64,000 bases of DNA, taken from the NCBI GenBank assembly GCA_024707075.1, contig JANQAK010000003.1, positions 62,001 to 126,000 on the forward strand, written 5' to 3'. Numbering within the stretch: position 1 is the stretch's first letter; each line of letters opens with the position of its first letter. Shown piece by piece: positions 40,650 through 48,894 of the stretch. Position numbers and translations under genes: made by a program. The notes under the pieces were generated by a model. It saw only the letters and a list, made by a program, of their open reading frames with translations. It had not been told where the DNA came from and made no database searches. Source of the stretch: Afipia sp. Lineage in GTDB: Bacteria; Pseudomonadota; Alphaproteobacteria; Rhizobiales; Xanthobacteraceae.

Positions 40650-41618
40650 CTAGTTGGCGAGCCGGACGCCCATCCGGCCCGCGATCTCCTGCGTGAACTG
40701 CCAGGCCACGCGCCCGGAGCGCGATCCGCGCGTGGTCGACCATTCCAGCGCCTCGCGTTCGAGCTGGTCGTCGGGAATGTTGACGCCGAAGTGCTTGCAG
40801 TAGCCGCGGACCATTTCGAGATATTCGTCCTGGCTGCATTTGTGAAAGCCGAGCCACAGGCCGAAGCGGTCCGACAGCGAGACCTTCTCTTCGACGGCTT
40901 CGCCGGGATTGATCGAGGTCGAGCGCTCGTTCTCGATCATGTCGCGCGCGAGCAGGTGGCGGCGGTTCGACGTCGCATAGAGAATGACGTTCTCGGGACG
41001 GCCCTCGATGCCGCCTTCGAGCACCGCCTTGAGCGACTTGTAGGACGCGTCGTTGCCGTCGAACGACAGGTCGTCGCAGAACACGATGAAATGGAATTTG
41101 GACTCGCGCAGCAGCGCCATCAGCAGCGGCAGGCTCTCGATGTCCTCGCGGTGAATTTCGATCAGCTTGAGCCGGCCGTTGACCTCGGGCAGGGCGTTCA
41201 CGCTGGCGTGGGCCGCCTTCACCAGCGACGACTTGCCCATGCCGCGCGCGCCCCACAACAGCGCGTTGTTGGCGGGCAGGCCCTTCGCGAAACGCTCGGT
41301 GTTCTCGATCAGGATGTCGCGCATCCGGTCGATGCCCCGCAGCAGGCCGAGGTCGACGCGGCTGACCCTGGGAACCGGCACCAGATGGCCGTTGGGCTGC
41401 CAGACGAAGGCGTCGGCGGCTTTCAGGGAATCGGCATTTGACGGCCTGACCGCCGACGCGTTCAGGCTGGCCGCGATGCTCTCCAGCGCAAGGGCGATCC
41501 GGGCCGTGGTGGCGGCGTCGGCCTTTGCCGCAGGGCGTTTTGTCGCGGCCGGGGCGGTTTTGCGGGAGGCGTGCTTTGTTGCGGTTTGTTTAGTTGTTTT
41601 GCGGGCTTTTTTGGCCAT
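40650..41618 (-). CDS. DUF815-family AAA ATPase
   Basis: A 322-residue P-loop ATPase. A lysine-rich start (MAKKARKTTKQTATKHASRK) precedes the ATPase core, with Walker A in WGARGMGKSSLVKA, Walker B in FHFIVFCDDLSFD and a sensor-type ATSNRRHLLARDM. The closing part is SRSGRVAWQFTQEIAGRMG. Proteins with this core are annotated DUF815 and are widespread in proteobacteria; their function is not established. ATG 41618 has AAGAGGAAATC upstream, and the frame beyond has no family sequence. It diverges from the yajC-secDF operon, with a composite repeat in between. Confidence 0.9.
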   Translation of the reverse strand: MAKKARKTTKQTATKHASRKTAPAATKRPAAKADAATTARIALALESIAASLNASAVRPSNADSLKAADAFVWQPNGHLVPVPRVSRVDLGLLRGIDRMRDILIENTERFAKGLPANNALLWGARGMGKSSLVKAAHASVNALPEVNGRLKLIEIHREDIESLPLLMALLRESKFHFIVFCDDLSFDGNDASYKSLKAVLEGGIEGRPENVILYATSNRRHLLARDMIENERSTSINPGEAVEEKVSLSDRFGLWLGFHKCSQDEYLEMVRGYCKHFGVNIPDDQLEREALEWSTTRGSRSGRVAWQFTQEIAGRMGVRLAN

Positions 41619-41694
41619 GATTTCCTCTTGCGGTGGCACCCTTAGCGAGGCCGGCGGGCGCCCGCAAGCGCCACAAATGCATGGCAAAATCGGC

Positions 41695-41858
41695 CTAGTG
41701 GAGTGGATTTGACATTCGCGCTCGCGCGCCACAAGTCAGCAAAGCGAATGTCAAATCCAAACTCCACTAGAAACCCATATTTCTAGTGGTCCTTTGATTG
41801 CAGCATTCGCAAGAATGCCTGCCGAAACAGGGTGCGAATGCTGGAATCGGACCACTAG
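41695..41858. repeat. Composite CTAG hairpin element, B-A orientation
   Basis: Two 76-base hairpins (41695-41770, 41783-41858) with a 12-base AT-rich spacer. The first opens CTAGTGGAGTGGATTTGAC (type B), the second CTAGTGGTCCTTTGATTGC (type A). The three-T bulge is on the right arm of B and the left arm of A, the mirror image of the copy at 30615, as expected for the same element inverted. Arm bases differ between copies yet mostly still pair. It sits in the 354-base gap between the ATPase and yajC starts; the remaining bases hold both promoters and nothing else I recognise. Confidence 0.92.
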
Positions 41859-41972
41859 CCGGTGCCGTTGCTTTTGGGACGCCCATCGCTATAGTCCGCG
41901 CAAATTCGGCCAAAACGGCCCAACGCCAACGCGTTTCGCCCCTTGGCGTGCGCCTTCCCGAGGACTTTCCGA

Positions 41973-42332
41973 ATGTTCATTACCCCTGCCTTTGCCCAGG
42001 CCGCCGGCGCCGGTGACACCAACAGCATGCTGATGTCGCTGCTGCCGTTCGCGCTGATCTTCGTCATCATGTACTTCCTGATCCTGAAGCCGCAGCAGAA
42101 GAAGCTGAAGGACCATGCCGAGCTGGTGAAGAACATCCGCCGCGGCGACACCGTGGTGACCAATGGCGGCCTCGTCGGCAAGGTGACCAAGGTGGTGGAT
42201 GACGACCAGATCGAGGTGGAAATCGCCGACGGCGTCCGCATTCGTCAGATGCGCCAGATGATCTCCGGCGTCCGGACCAAGGGCGAGCCGGCCAAGGACA
42301 AGGACTCCAAGGAAGAAACCGCCGCGAGCTGA
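41973..42332 (+). CDS. yajC: Preprotein translocase subunit YajC
   Basis: Accessory membrane subunit of the Sec holo-translocon, 119 residues. A single transmembrane helix, LMSLLPFALIFVIMYFLILK, is followed by PQQKKLKDHAELVKNIRRGD and a small beta domain with VVTNGGLVGKVTKV, all standard for YajC. The tail is highly charged. ATG 41973 (MFITPAFAQ) is taken, as the upstream extension is not conserved. It starts the yajC-secD-secF operon, with 44 bases to secD. Confidence 0.95.
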   Translation: MFITPAFAQAAGAGDTNSMLMSLLPFALIFVIMYFLILKPQQKKLKDHAELVKNIRRGDTVVTNGGLVGKVTKVVDDDQIEVEIADGVRIRQMRQMISGVRTKGEPAKDKDSKEETAAS

Positions 42333-42376
42333 CGTTTCGGTCGCGGCGCGCTTTACCAATCTGACGGGTCATCTCG

Positions 42377-43975
42377 ATGCTATATTTCACGCGGTGGAAA
42401 GCGCTGGCGGTCATCCTGACCGCCTTGCTCGTCTGCCTTTGTGCGGTTCCGAACTTCTTTCCTGAATCCACCGTCAAGACCTGGCCGAAATGGGCGCAGC
42501 GTCATGTGGTGCTGGGCCTCGACTTGCAGGGCGGCTCGCACATCCTGCTCGAAGTCGACTCCAACTCGGTCAAGAAGGACAAGCTCGATCAGGTGCGCGA
42601 CGACGTGCGCCGCGTGCTGCGTGACGCCAAGATCGGCTACACCGGCCTCGCGGTTCGTGGCGACAACGTCGAGGTGCGCGTCAAGGATACCGATCTCGCC
42701 AACGCGCTTCCCAAGCTGCGCGAACTCTCGCAGCCGCTCGGCGGATTGCTCGGCTCCAGCGGCCAGCGCAGCGTCGAGGTGTCCGACGCCGGCGGCGGCC
42801 TGATCCGGCTGACCGTTCCGCCCGCCGCCATCACCGAGCGCATCCGGCAATCGGTCGAACAGTCGATCCAGATCGTCGAGCGCCGCATCAACGAACTCGG
42901 CACCGTCGAACCGCTCATCCAGCGCCAGGGCATCGACCGCATTCTGGTGCAGGTGCCGGGTTTGCAGGATCCGACCCGCCTCAAGGAGCTGCTCGGCAAG
43001 ACCGCCAAGCTCGATTTCCGCATGGTGGATTCCACCGTGCCGCCGGATCAGGCCACGCAGGGCCGGGTGCCTCCTGATTCCGATCTCCTGATGAGCGCGT
43101 CGTCGCCGAAGGTGCCCTACGTCATCAAGAAGCAGGTGCTGGTGTCGGGCGGCGACCTGACCGACGCGCAGCCCGGTTTCGACCAGCGCTCGGGCGAGCC
43201 GATCGTCTCTTTCCGTTTCAACACGTCCGGCGCGCGCAAGTTCGCGCAGGCCACGCTTGAGAATGTCGGCCAGCCGTTCGCCATCGTGCTCGACAACGAG
43301 GTGATTTCCGCGCCGGTCATCCGCGAGCCGATCACCGGCGGCTCCGGACAGATTTCCGGCAGCTTCACCGTGCAGGGCGCCAACGATCTCGCCATCCTGC
43401 TGCGCGCGGGCGCATTGCCTGCGCCGCTGACCATTATCGAGGAACGCACCGTCGGCCCCGGCCTCGGACAGGACTCCATCGCCGCCGGCGAACTCGCGTC
43501 CTATGTCGGCTCGGTGCTGGTCATCGTCTTCATGCTCTTGACCTACCGGCTGTTCGGCTTCTTCGCCAACGTCGCGGTGGCCATCAACGTCGCGATGATC
43601 TTCGGCATCCTGTCGCTGCTCAACGCCACGCTGACGCTGCCCGGCATCGCGGGCATCGTGCTGACGGTCGGCATCGCGGTGGACTCCAACGTGCTGATCT
43701 ACGAGCGCATCCGCGAGGAGCTGCGCGCCGGCCGCACCGCGATCTCGGCCATCGACGCCGGATTCACCCGCGCGCTCGCGACCATTCTGGATTCCAACAT
43801 CACCACCTTTATCGCGGCGGCCGTGCTGTTCTACATCGGCACCGGCCCGGTACGCGGCTTCGCCGTCACGCTCGGCATCGGCATCGTCACCACGGTGTTC
43901 ACGGCTTTCACCGTGACCCGGCTGATCGTCGCGGCGTGGGTGGCATGGAAGCGGCCCAAAACCGTGCCGATTTGA
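42377..43975 (+). CDS. secD: Protein-export membrane protein SecD
   Basis: 532 residues; with SecF it uses the proton gradient to finish protein translocation on the periplasmic side. A first transmembrane helix is followed by the motif RHVVLGLDLQGGSHILLEVD and a large periplasmic P1 domain with QSIQIVERRINELGTVEPLI. Five C-terminal helices follow, including GIVLTVGIAVDSNVLIYERI and REELRAGRTAISAIDAGFTR, the SecD/F signature region. Length is somewhat shorter than in E. coli, as usual in this class. secF follows after 16 bases. Confidence 0.97.
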   Translation: MLYFTRWKALAVILTALLVCLCAVPNFFPESTVKTWPKWAQRHVVLGLDLQGGSHILLEVDSNSVKKDKLDQVRDDVRRVLRDAKIGYTGLAVRGDNVEVRVKDTDLANALPKLRELSQPLGGLLGSSGQRSVEVSDAGGGLIRLTVPPAAITERIRQSVEQSIQIVERRINELGTVEPLIQRQGIDRILVQVPGLQDPTRLKELLGKTAKLDFRMVDSTVPPDQATQGRVPPDSDLLMSASSPKVPYVIKKQVLVSGGDLTDAQPGFDQRSGEPIVSFRFNTSGARKFAQATLENVGQPFAIVLDNEVISAPVIREPITGGSGQISGSFTVQGANDLAILLRAGALPAPLTIIEERTVGPGLGQDSIAAGELASYVGSVLVIVFMLLTYRLFGFFANVAVAINVAMIFGILSLLNATLTLPGIAGIVLTVGIAVDSNVLIYERIREELRAGRTAISAIDAGFTRALATILDSNITTFIAAAVLFYIGTGPVRGFAVTLGIGIVTTVFTAFTVTRLIVAAWVAWKRPKTVPI

Positions 43976-43991
43976 AGATAGCGAGTAGACC

Positions 43992-44993
43992 GTGACTCAT
44001 ACCATCATCATCGCGCTCGCCGTTTTCATCGTCATCCTGACGGTGCTCAGCATCTATGGCGTGATCCCCGCGCTTCGCCTCGTTCCCGACGAGACCAAGT
44101 TCGATTTCATGCAGTTTCGCCGGATCAGCTTCCCGATCTCGGCGTTGTTGTCGCTGCTCGCGATCGGCCTGTATTTCGTGCACGGGCTGAACTTCGGCAT
44201 CGATTTCAAGGGCGGCACGCTGCTGGAAATCCAGACCAAGTCCGGCCCGGCGGACATCGCCGCGCTACGCGCGCAGCTCACGACGCTGAATTTCGGCGAC
44301 GTCCAGCTTCAGCAGTTCGGCGGCCCCTCCGACGTCCTGATCCGCATCGCGGAACAGCCCGGCGGCGATCAGGCGCAGCAGGCAGCGGTGCAGAAGGTTC
44401 GCCAGTTGTTCGGCGACAGCGTCGAATATCGCCGCGTCGAGGTGGTCGGACCGCGCGTGTCGAGCGAGTTGCTCGCCTACGGCACCGTCGGCCTGATGCT
44501 CGCGATCATGGGCATCTTCATCTATCTCTGGTTCCGCTTCGAGTGGCAGTTCTCGCTCGGCGCGATGATCGCCAACGTCCACGACATCGTGCTGACGCTC
44601 GGCTTCATGTCGGTGACGCAGATCGAGTTCGACCTGACCAGCATCGCGGCGCTGCTCACCATTCTCGGCTATTCGCTCAACGACACGGTCGTGATCTACG
44701 ACCGCATCCGCGAAATGCTGCGACGCTACAAGAAAATGCCGATGCCGGACCTGCTCAACACGTCGATCAACTCGACGCTGTCGCGCTCGATCATCACCCA
44801 CGTCACGGTGACGCTGGCGCTGCTGGCGCTGCTGCTGTTCGGCGGCAAGGCGATCCACTCCTTCGCGGCGACAATGACCTTCGGCGTGGTGCTGGTCGGC
44901 ACCTACACCTCGATCTTCATCGCCGCGCCGATCCTGATCTATCTCGGCGTCGGCCAGAACCGGGGCGGCGAGGACAAGCCGCCGAAGTCGTAA
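43992..44993 (+). CDS. secF: Protein-export membrane protein SecF
   Basis: 333 residues, six membrane helices, partner of SecD. FDFMQFRRISFPISALLSLL leads to GLNFGIDFKGGTLLEIQTKS, the FGIDFKGG motif that defines SecF. The C-terminal half has ILGYSLNDTVVIYDRIREML and INSTLSRSIITHVTVTLALL. The start is GTG 43992, since no ATG lies in a suitable position and the family begins here. A palindromic repeat and then the Mth938-domain gene follow; co-transcription with it is plausible. Confidence 0.96.
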   Translation: MTHTIIIALAVFIVILTVLSIYGVIPALRLVPDETKFDFMQFRRISFPISALLSLLAIGLYFVHGLNFGIDFKGGTLLEIQTKSGPADIAALRAQLTTLNFGDVQLQQFGGPSDVLIRIAEQPGGDQAQQAAVQKVRQLFGDSVEYRRVEVVGPRVSSELLAYGTVGLMLAIMGIFIYLWFRFEWQFSLGAMIANVHDIVLTLGFMSVTQIEFDLTSIAALLTILGYSLNDTVVIYDRIREMLRRYKKMPMPDLLNTSINSTLSRSIITHVTVTLALLALLLFGGKAIHSFAATMTFGVVLVGTYTSIFIAAPILIYLGVGQNRGGEDKPPKS

Positions 44994-45040
44994 TGGGCCG
45001 CACTGCTGTTGGAAGTTCCCGCGGCGCAAGCAGTTCCATT

Positions 45041-45121
45041 GTCATTGCGAGCGAAGCGAAGCAATCCAGCGGCCACACAAAGGACTGGATTGCTTCGTCG
45101 CAAGTGCTCCTCGCAATGACG
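45041..45121. repeat. Palindromic repeat, GCAATCCAG family
   Basis: The best-preserved member in the window: GTCATTGCGAGCGAAGCGAA, GCAATCCAG, a short loop, CTGGATTGCTTCGTCGCAAG and CTCGCAATGACG. It occupies the gap between secF and the Mth938-domain gene. Confidence 0.93.
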
Positions 45122-45191
45122 GCGATTCAACCTTATTTGATTATGCTCGAGTACCCGCGACTTTCCGCAGTTCGTGACAGGTGGTGCTGAG

Positions 45192-45599
45192 ATGGATCAC
45201 GAACTTCGGAATGCGGGTACTGGCGAGCCGGACGCGCTGCATCTTCCGCGATCCGCGCCGATCGAGGCCTACGGCAACGGCGGTTTCCGTTTCGCCGAGA
45301 TGTCGCATCGCGGCTCGCTGCTGTGCCTGCCCGATGCGATCTGGGCATGGCCGGTCAGCGATCCTTCTCAGATCGACCGTTATTCTTTGGCGCGGGTGTT
45401 CGAGAAGGCGAACGCCATCGATACGCTGCTGATCGGCACGGGAAGTGGAATCTGGATCGCGCCCGCGCCGCTGCGGAACGCGTTGCGGTCCGCGGGCGTT
45501 GTGCTCGACACCATGCAGACAGGTCCCGCGATCCGCACCTACAATGTGATGATCGGCGAGCGGCGTCGCGTTGCGGCGGCGCTGATCGCGGTGCCATGA
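45192..45599 (+). CDS. Mth938-like domain protein (NDUFAF3 homologue)
   Basis: A 135-residue protein of the Mth938/DUF498 family (bacterial relatives of the mitochondrial complex I assembly factor NDUFAF3). IEAYGNGGFRFAEMSHRGSL leads into a small alpha/beta fold with IDTLLIGTGSGIWIAP and MQTGPAIRTYNVMIGERRRV, the conserved core. No catalytic motif is seen. ATG 45192 is preferred over an upstream GTG. Its stop overlaps the start of the next gene (ATGA), so the two proteins are made together; the partner is a homologue of another complex I assembly factor, NDUFAF6. Confidence 0.88.
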   Translation: MDHELRNAGTGEPDALHLPRSAPIEAYGNGGFRFAEMSHRGSLLCLPDAIWAWPVSDPSQIDRYSLARVFEKANAIDTLLIGTGSGIWIAPAPLRNALRSAGVVLDTMQTGPAIRTYNVMIGERRRVAAALIAVP

Positions 45600-46474
45600 A
45601 TCACACCACCAGCAACACCCCCGGCCACGACGCCGAGGCGTTCTGCGCCGACCTCGTGCGCGCGCAGGATTTCAGAACTTACGCAGCCAGCCTGTTCGTC
45701 CCTTCGGATGCGCGCCGTTCGTGGCTGGCGCTGGCGGCGTTCAATGCCGAGGCCGCCCACGTCCGCGATCACGTCAGCCAGCCACTGCCGGGCGAAATCC
45801 GCCTGCAATGGTGGCGCGACGTGTTGACGGGCGAAGGGCAGGGCACGGATCGCGGTGAGGTCGAGGGCAATCCCGTGGCCGCGGAACTGTTGCGCACGAT
45901 TGCATTGCACGATCTTCCCGTCGAGATGCTGATCCGCCTGATCGATGCGCACGTGTTCGATGTCTACGACGACCCGATGCCAGACATGGCGGCGCTGGAA
46001 GCGCACTGCCGTGATACGGCTGCGACGTTGTATCTGCTGCGTGCGAAAGTGCTCGGCGCAAATTCAGCCGAGATCGCGCGCGTGGCCGATCACGCAGGCA
46101 TTGCCGAAGGTCTGGTTGATGTCATGCTGGCGCTGCCGCGCCACGCCGCGCGGCGGCAGCTTTATCTGCCGGGCGACCTGATGACTCTCCACGGCGTCGG
46201 CGTCGAAGAGATTTTCCTGCATCAGGCGAACGCGCCGCTGAAGGACGCGCTGGCGCATCTGCGCCGCGAGGCGCGGTCGCAACTCGATCAGGCGCTGGCG
46301 CTGCTGGCCGATGCGCCGCCCGCCGCGCACCGGGCTTTCCTGCCGCTTGCGGTTGTCGGAAAGATTTTAACACGGCTTGAGACGTCGGAGCCGTTCGCGC
46401 CGCCGTCGTTGTCGCGGCTCGGCGTGCTCTGGACGACGTGGCGTGCTGCGAGTGCGAGGCCGTTTAGAGGGTGA
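45596..46474 (+). CDS. Squalene/phytoene synthase-like (NDUFAF6-type) protein
   Basis: A 292-residue helical protein of the trans-isoprenyl-diphosphate synthase (SQS/PSY) superfamily: RRSWLALAAFNAEAAHVRDH, PGEIRLQWWRDVLTGEGQG and LMTLHGVGVEEIFLHQANAP. The aspartate-rich Mg-binding motifs of true phytoene synthases are missing at the expected place (NAEAAHVRD), as in NDUFAF6-type members, so prenyl transfer is unlikely. It is translationally coupled to the Mth938 gene. The last 100 bases occur again at 47776, downstream of a small island. A role in assembling respiratory complex I is suggested by the two mitochondrial homologues, not shown here. Confidence 0.87.
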   Translation: MNHTTSNTPGHDAEAFCADLVRAQDFRTYAASLFVPSDARRSWLALAAFNAEAAHVRDHVSQPLPGEIRLQWWRDVLTGEGQGTDRGEVEGNPVAAELLRTIALHDLPVEMLIRLIDAHVFDVYDDPMPDMAALEAHCRDTAATLYLLRAKVLGANSAEIARVADHAGIAEGLVDVMLALPRHAARRQLYLPGDLMTLHGVGVEEIFLHQANAPLKDALAHLRREARSQLDQALALLADAPPAAHRAFLPLAVVGKILTRLETSEPFAPPSLSRLGVLWTTWRAASARPFRG

Positions 46475-46585
46475 TCCAATCGCGTGCGATGCGGGGAACA
46501 TCGCTCTGTGGATTGTGGTGAGAAGTACTGCCCCCTTTAGACATTGTACATAACACCACCGATGGTTGCTTCCGTGTGATTTTAC

Positions 46586-47065
46586 ATGGAGGCAATTTTG
46601 AAAAATTCATACCTTATCGTCATTAGCTGTCTTCTTTCCGGGTGTGCCGGCTTGGAATTTCACCAAGCCCCACAGGAAGGTGCGCTGACTTTTCGGGACT
46701 CCGTCCCGTTCATGTTTGTGAGCACGACGCCGGACTGCGTGACGACGACAACGATCGTGTCGGTGCCGGGCGCTGAAAGGTCAGTCGGCTTCAAGTCAGG
46801 TTATGGCACGGCCGACCTATCCGTCGCCATGAGCAACGGCATGATTACATCCGTGGGGCAGAAGACCGACACGAAAATCCCTGAGACGATAACGGCGGTG
46901 GCGGGATTGGCAAAAGATGTTGGATCGATTGCCCTCGTCAAGGCTGTGGCAGACGATGGAAAGCCAAAGGCGACGCAATGTGTTCCTCAGGCGCGCCTCT
47001 ATGGCGTGCGGGATGGAAACATAGGGTCGAAGCCCTTGGAATTTCCGGTTCAAGTTGCAAGGTAG
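46586..47065 (+). CDS. Putative lipoprotein, unknown function
   Basis: About 159 residues; I do not recognise the family. It has a clear lipoprotein signal, KNSYLIVISCLLSGCAG, with the acyl cysteine after LLSG. The mature part is short, with four threonines in DCVTTTTIVSVPG, followed by GFKSGYGTADLSVAMSNGM, which suggests a compact beta-rich domain. Two starts are possible. ATG 46586 has no good ribosome site, whereas TTG 46598 has GGAGG six bases before it and gives a more standard signal peptide. By eye it is poorer in GC than its neighbours, and it lies in the island between two copies of the preceding gene's 3' end. Confidence 0.7.
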   Translation: MEAILKNSYLIVISCLLSGCAGLEFHQAPQEGALTFRDSVPFMFVSTTPDCVTTTTIVSVPGAERSVGFKSGYGTADLSVAMSNGMITSVGQKTDTKIPETITAVAGLAKDVGSIALVKAVADDGKPKATQCVPQARLYGVRDGNIGSKPLEFPVQVAR

Positions 47066-47093
47066 CCCGGCTGCAAACCAGGCCATTCAGCCA

Positions 47094-47186
47094 GCGTAGC
47101 CCGGATGAAGCGCAGCGAAATCCGGGAATGCGCGATCTGCCTGCGCGGTCTTCCCCGCATTGCGCTTCGCTTCATGCGGGCTACGG
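47094..47186. repeat. Palindromic repeat, GTAGCCCGGAT family
   Basis: GCGTAGCCCGGATGAAGCGC at the left pairs with GCGCTTCGCTTCATGCGGGCT and TACGG at the right; inner ATTCCGCGAT-like arms are degraded. It is a second copy of the element at 27572. It separates the lipoprotein from the convergent brnTA pair inside the island, and a partial copy of its left end lies at 47062. Confidence 0.85.
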
Positions 47187-47203
47187 CTGTGCTTTTGAAT
47201 CAA

Positions 47204-47488
47204 TTACCGTTTAACCCCAGCGGCCTTGCGCAGAGCCTCGTCGATTTTACCCTGCCACCCCGGGCCTTTCGATTTGAAGTGCTCGAGCACGTCGGGACTG
47301 AGGCGAAGCGAGACAAGTTTCTTGGTTGGATTTTTGTTAGGCCCGCGGCCCTTGCGGATCGACGCAGCAAGATCCGGAAAAGCCTCAGCGAACGGCTTTG
47401 CCTTCTTGAAGGTTGCGGCTGTCCATTCCGGACTGTCGCTCACCTCACGCATATCCTTGGCTGTGTAGCCCTTTTTCTTAGCCGCCAT
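47204..47488 (-). CDS. brnA: BrnA antitoxin
   Basis: A 94-residue ribbon-helix-helix antitoxin of the BrnA family. The conserved C-terminal block is LVSLRLSPDVLEHFKSKGPG then WQGKIDEALRKAAG, preceded by a basic linker KGRGPNKNPTKK. It neutralises BrnT and represses the operon by binding its promoter. The start (MAAKKKGYTAKDMREVSDS) overlaps the end of brnT by 11 bases, in the usual toxin-first order of this system. The N-terminal extension (about 30 residues) is longer than the minimal antitoxin. Confidence 0.92.
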   Translation of the reverse strand: MAAKKKGYTAKDMREVSDSPEWTAATFKKAKPFAEAFPDLAASIRKGRGPNKNPTKKLVSLRLSPDVLEHFKSKGPGWQGKIDEALRKAAGVKR

Positions 47489-47732
47489 AGAACATCTTCC
47501 TTTCAGGTTTGCTCGCGGGCCGCATGCTGATGATGCTGACTCCCTCACGTCCGAGACGGGCAAAAACCACCACGATGACGCCGCGAACATTCACACCAAT
47601 GCCCATCCAGCGCTTGTGGCGGGTTGGAACGACCAAGGCGGTATCGAAAAAGGTCTCATCGAGATCGGCAAAATCCAACCCGTGCTTATCAAGGTTGGCG
47701 AGACGCTTCGGTTCGTCCCATACGATTTTCAT
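47478..47732 (-). CDS. brnT: BrnT toxin
   Basis: An 84-residue BrnT ribonuclease toxin (DUF497), of RelE-like fold. MKIVWDEPKRLANLDKHGLD is the family opening, WDxxK followed by N..KHG; the core includes RWMGIGVNVRGVIVVVFARL and the basic end ISMRPASKPERKMF, which should carry active-site residues. It is the first gene of brnTA. An AT-rich leader (TACAATTTATC region, 47740-47765) lies upstream and is the likely site of BrnA autoregulation; I cannot name an operator. The pair is inside the 46475-47775 island. Confidence 0.93.
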   Translation of the reverse strand: MKIVWDEPKRLANLDKHGLDFADLDETFFDTALVVPTRHKRWMGIGVNVRGVIVVVFARLGREGVSIISMRPASKPERKMFYGG

Positions 47733-47775
47733 GAAGTAATTTGTAGCTACAATTTATCTTGAAATCAAGGGGATG

Positions 47776-47881
47776 ACGCGGCTTGAGACGTCGGAGCCGT
47801 GCGCGCCGCCGTCGTTGTCGCGGCTCGGCCTTGCTCTGGACGACGTGGCGGGCGGCGAGTGCGGAGCCGTTCAGGGGGTAA
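47776..47881 (+). pseudogene. Duplicated 3' end of the phytoene-synthase-like gene
   Basis: About 105 bases match the last 34 codons of the gene ending at 46474. Both copies read TRLETSEP, APPSLSRLG, LWTTWRAASA and PFRG before a stop. By eye about ten positions differ, and one extra base after SRLG breaks the frame in this copy. There is no start codon, so it is not a gene. It forms a direct repeat with 46370-46474, flanking the lipoprotein and BrnTA. It probably marks the boundary of an insertion or recombination event. Confidence 0.9.
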
Positions 47882-47952
47882 AACCTATCGGTGATTTGCT
47901 GGAGACTGATGCGCAGACGACGCCGGCAGGTTACCCGGAGTGATCGTGAAAG

Positions 47953-48735
47953 CTACGCATATCCCACCCAGCCTCTGAAACTCAGGCCCGCGTAAAACAG
48001 GCTGATGTTCGAAAATCCAGCTTGGCGCAGCAGCGCTTCGTCGTCCTCGGGCGACAGGATGGATAGTCGGGTGGCGATGGCCTGTCTGGCGCTCTCCGCG
48101 TGCGCGGGATCGGCTCCGCTGAACGCGACATGACGGGCGATCCACATCGACCGCTCCGGCTCCGTCTGTGGAAAGCTGATGTGAGCGACGACGAACGGTG
48201 CGCCCGGCGCAAGACGACGATGAATCTGGCGAAGCGTTTCAAGGCGTTGATCGCGAGGAACGAAATGCAGCGTCAGCAGACAGATCGCGCCGTCGAACGG
48301 CCCCGCAGGCGCGGCGTCGATATAACCTTCGTGAAGGCGGATTCGCGCCGCATGCGGTCCCACGATCTGTTCCGCCACCCGCAGCATATCAGCCGACGGG
48401 TCAACGCCAGTAAACGTCCAGCCGGGATGATCGTCGGCGAGAGCCTTCAACTCCAGGCCGCCACCCGCGCCGAGCACAAGAACCTGCCCCTGCGAGGAAA
48501 CGCGCTCCGCCAGCAGCAGCGAGGTCATGCGATGCAGGCCGGCGAAGCCGGGCACCTGCCGGGGCGGCCCCTCGGCGTAAGCACGCGCATGGGCTGCGTC
48601 AAAGGCGGTCGTGTGGTTGTCCGGAGCGTCAGTCAATTCGTCGTCTCTTGTTATGTAATCTTGCTGTTGGAGAAACGTCTCGATTACAGGTTTTGAGCCG
48701 ATGTCCCGGGGGCGATGGTCTGAACGCTGGTTCAA
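47953..48735 (-). CDS. Class I SAM-dependent methyltransferase
   Basis: A 260-residue methyltransferase with a Rossmann-type fold. SAM-binding motif I is in VLVLGAGGGLELKALADDHP, the acidic end of strand 2 in WTFTGVDPSADML, motif IV in GPFDGAICLLTLHFV and a following RRLAPGAPFVVAH strand. The substrate is unknown; the fold and length are common to many small-molecule methyltransferases. The exact start is uncertain, since the first 40 residues are poorly conserved in type. The gene lies just beyond the duplicated gene end and is convergent with nothing close; trmFO is 160 bases upstream on the same strand. Confidence 0.85.
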   Translation of the reverse strand: MNQRSDHRPRDIGSKPVIETFLQQQDYITRDDELTDAPDNHTTAFDAAHARAYAEGPPRQVPGFAGLHRMTSLLLAERVSSQGQVLVLGAGGGLELKALADDHPGWTFTGVDPSADMLRVAEQIVGPHAARIRLHEGYIDAAPAGPFDGAICLLTLHFVPRDQRLETLRQIHRRLAPGAPFVVAHISFPQTEPERSMWIARHVAFSGADPAHAESARQAIATRLSILSPEDDEALLRQAGFSNISLFYAGLSFRGWVGYA

Positions 48736-48894
48736 ACGAAACCAGTCAAGTTAATTCCGGCCCGAATCTGTCCCTGAATCCCGATCCATTCGTGCGCCGC
48801 CATCCCGTCGCCATTCCGCCTTTTGCAGCGAAGTCCGTCACCATTTTGCCGTTGTGATTTCGGCGCGATATTTCGTCTGCTTTGGATGCCAAAT

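Noticed and set aside
46370-47881. The duplicated gene end as attL/attR of a prophage or integrative element
   Set aside because: No integrase, excisionase or tRNA is present, and the repeats are diverged; kept only as a recombination mark.
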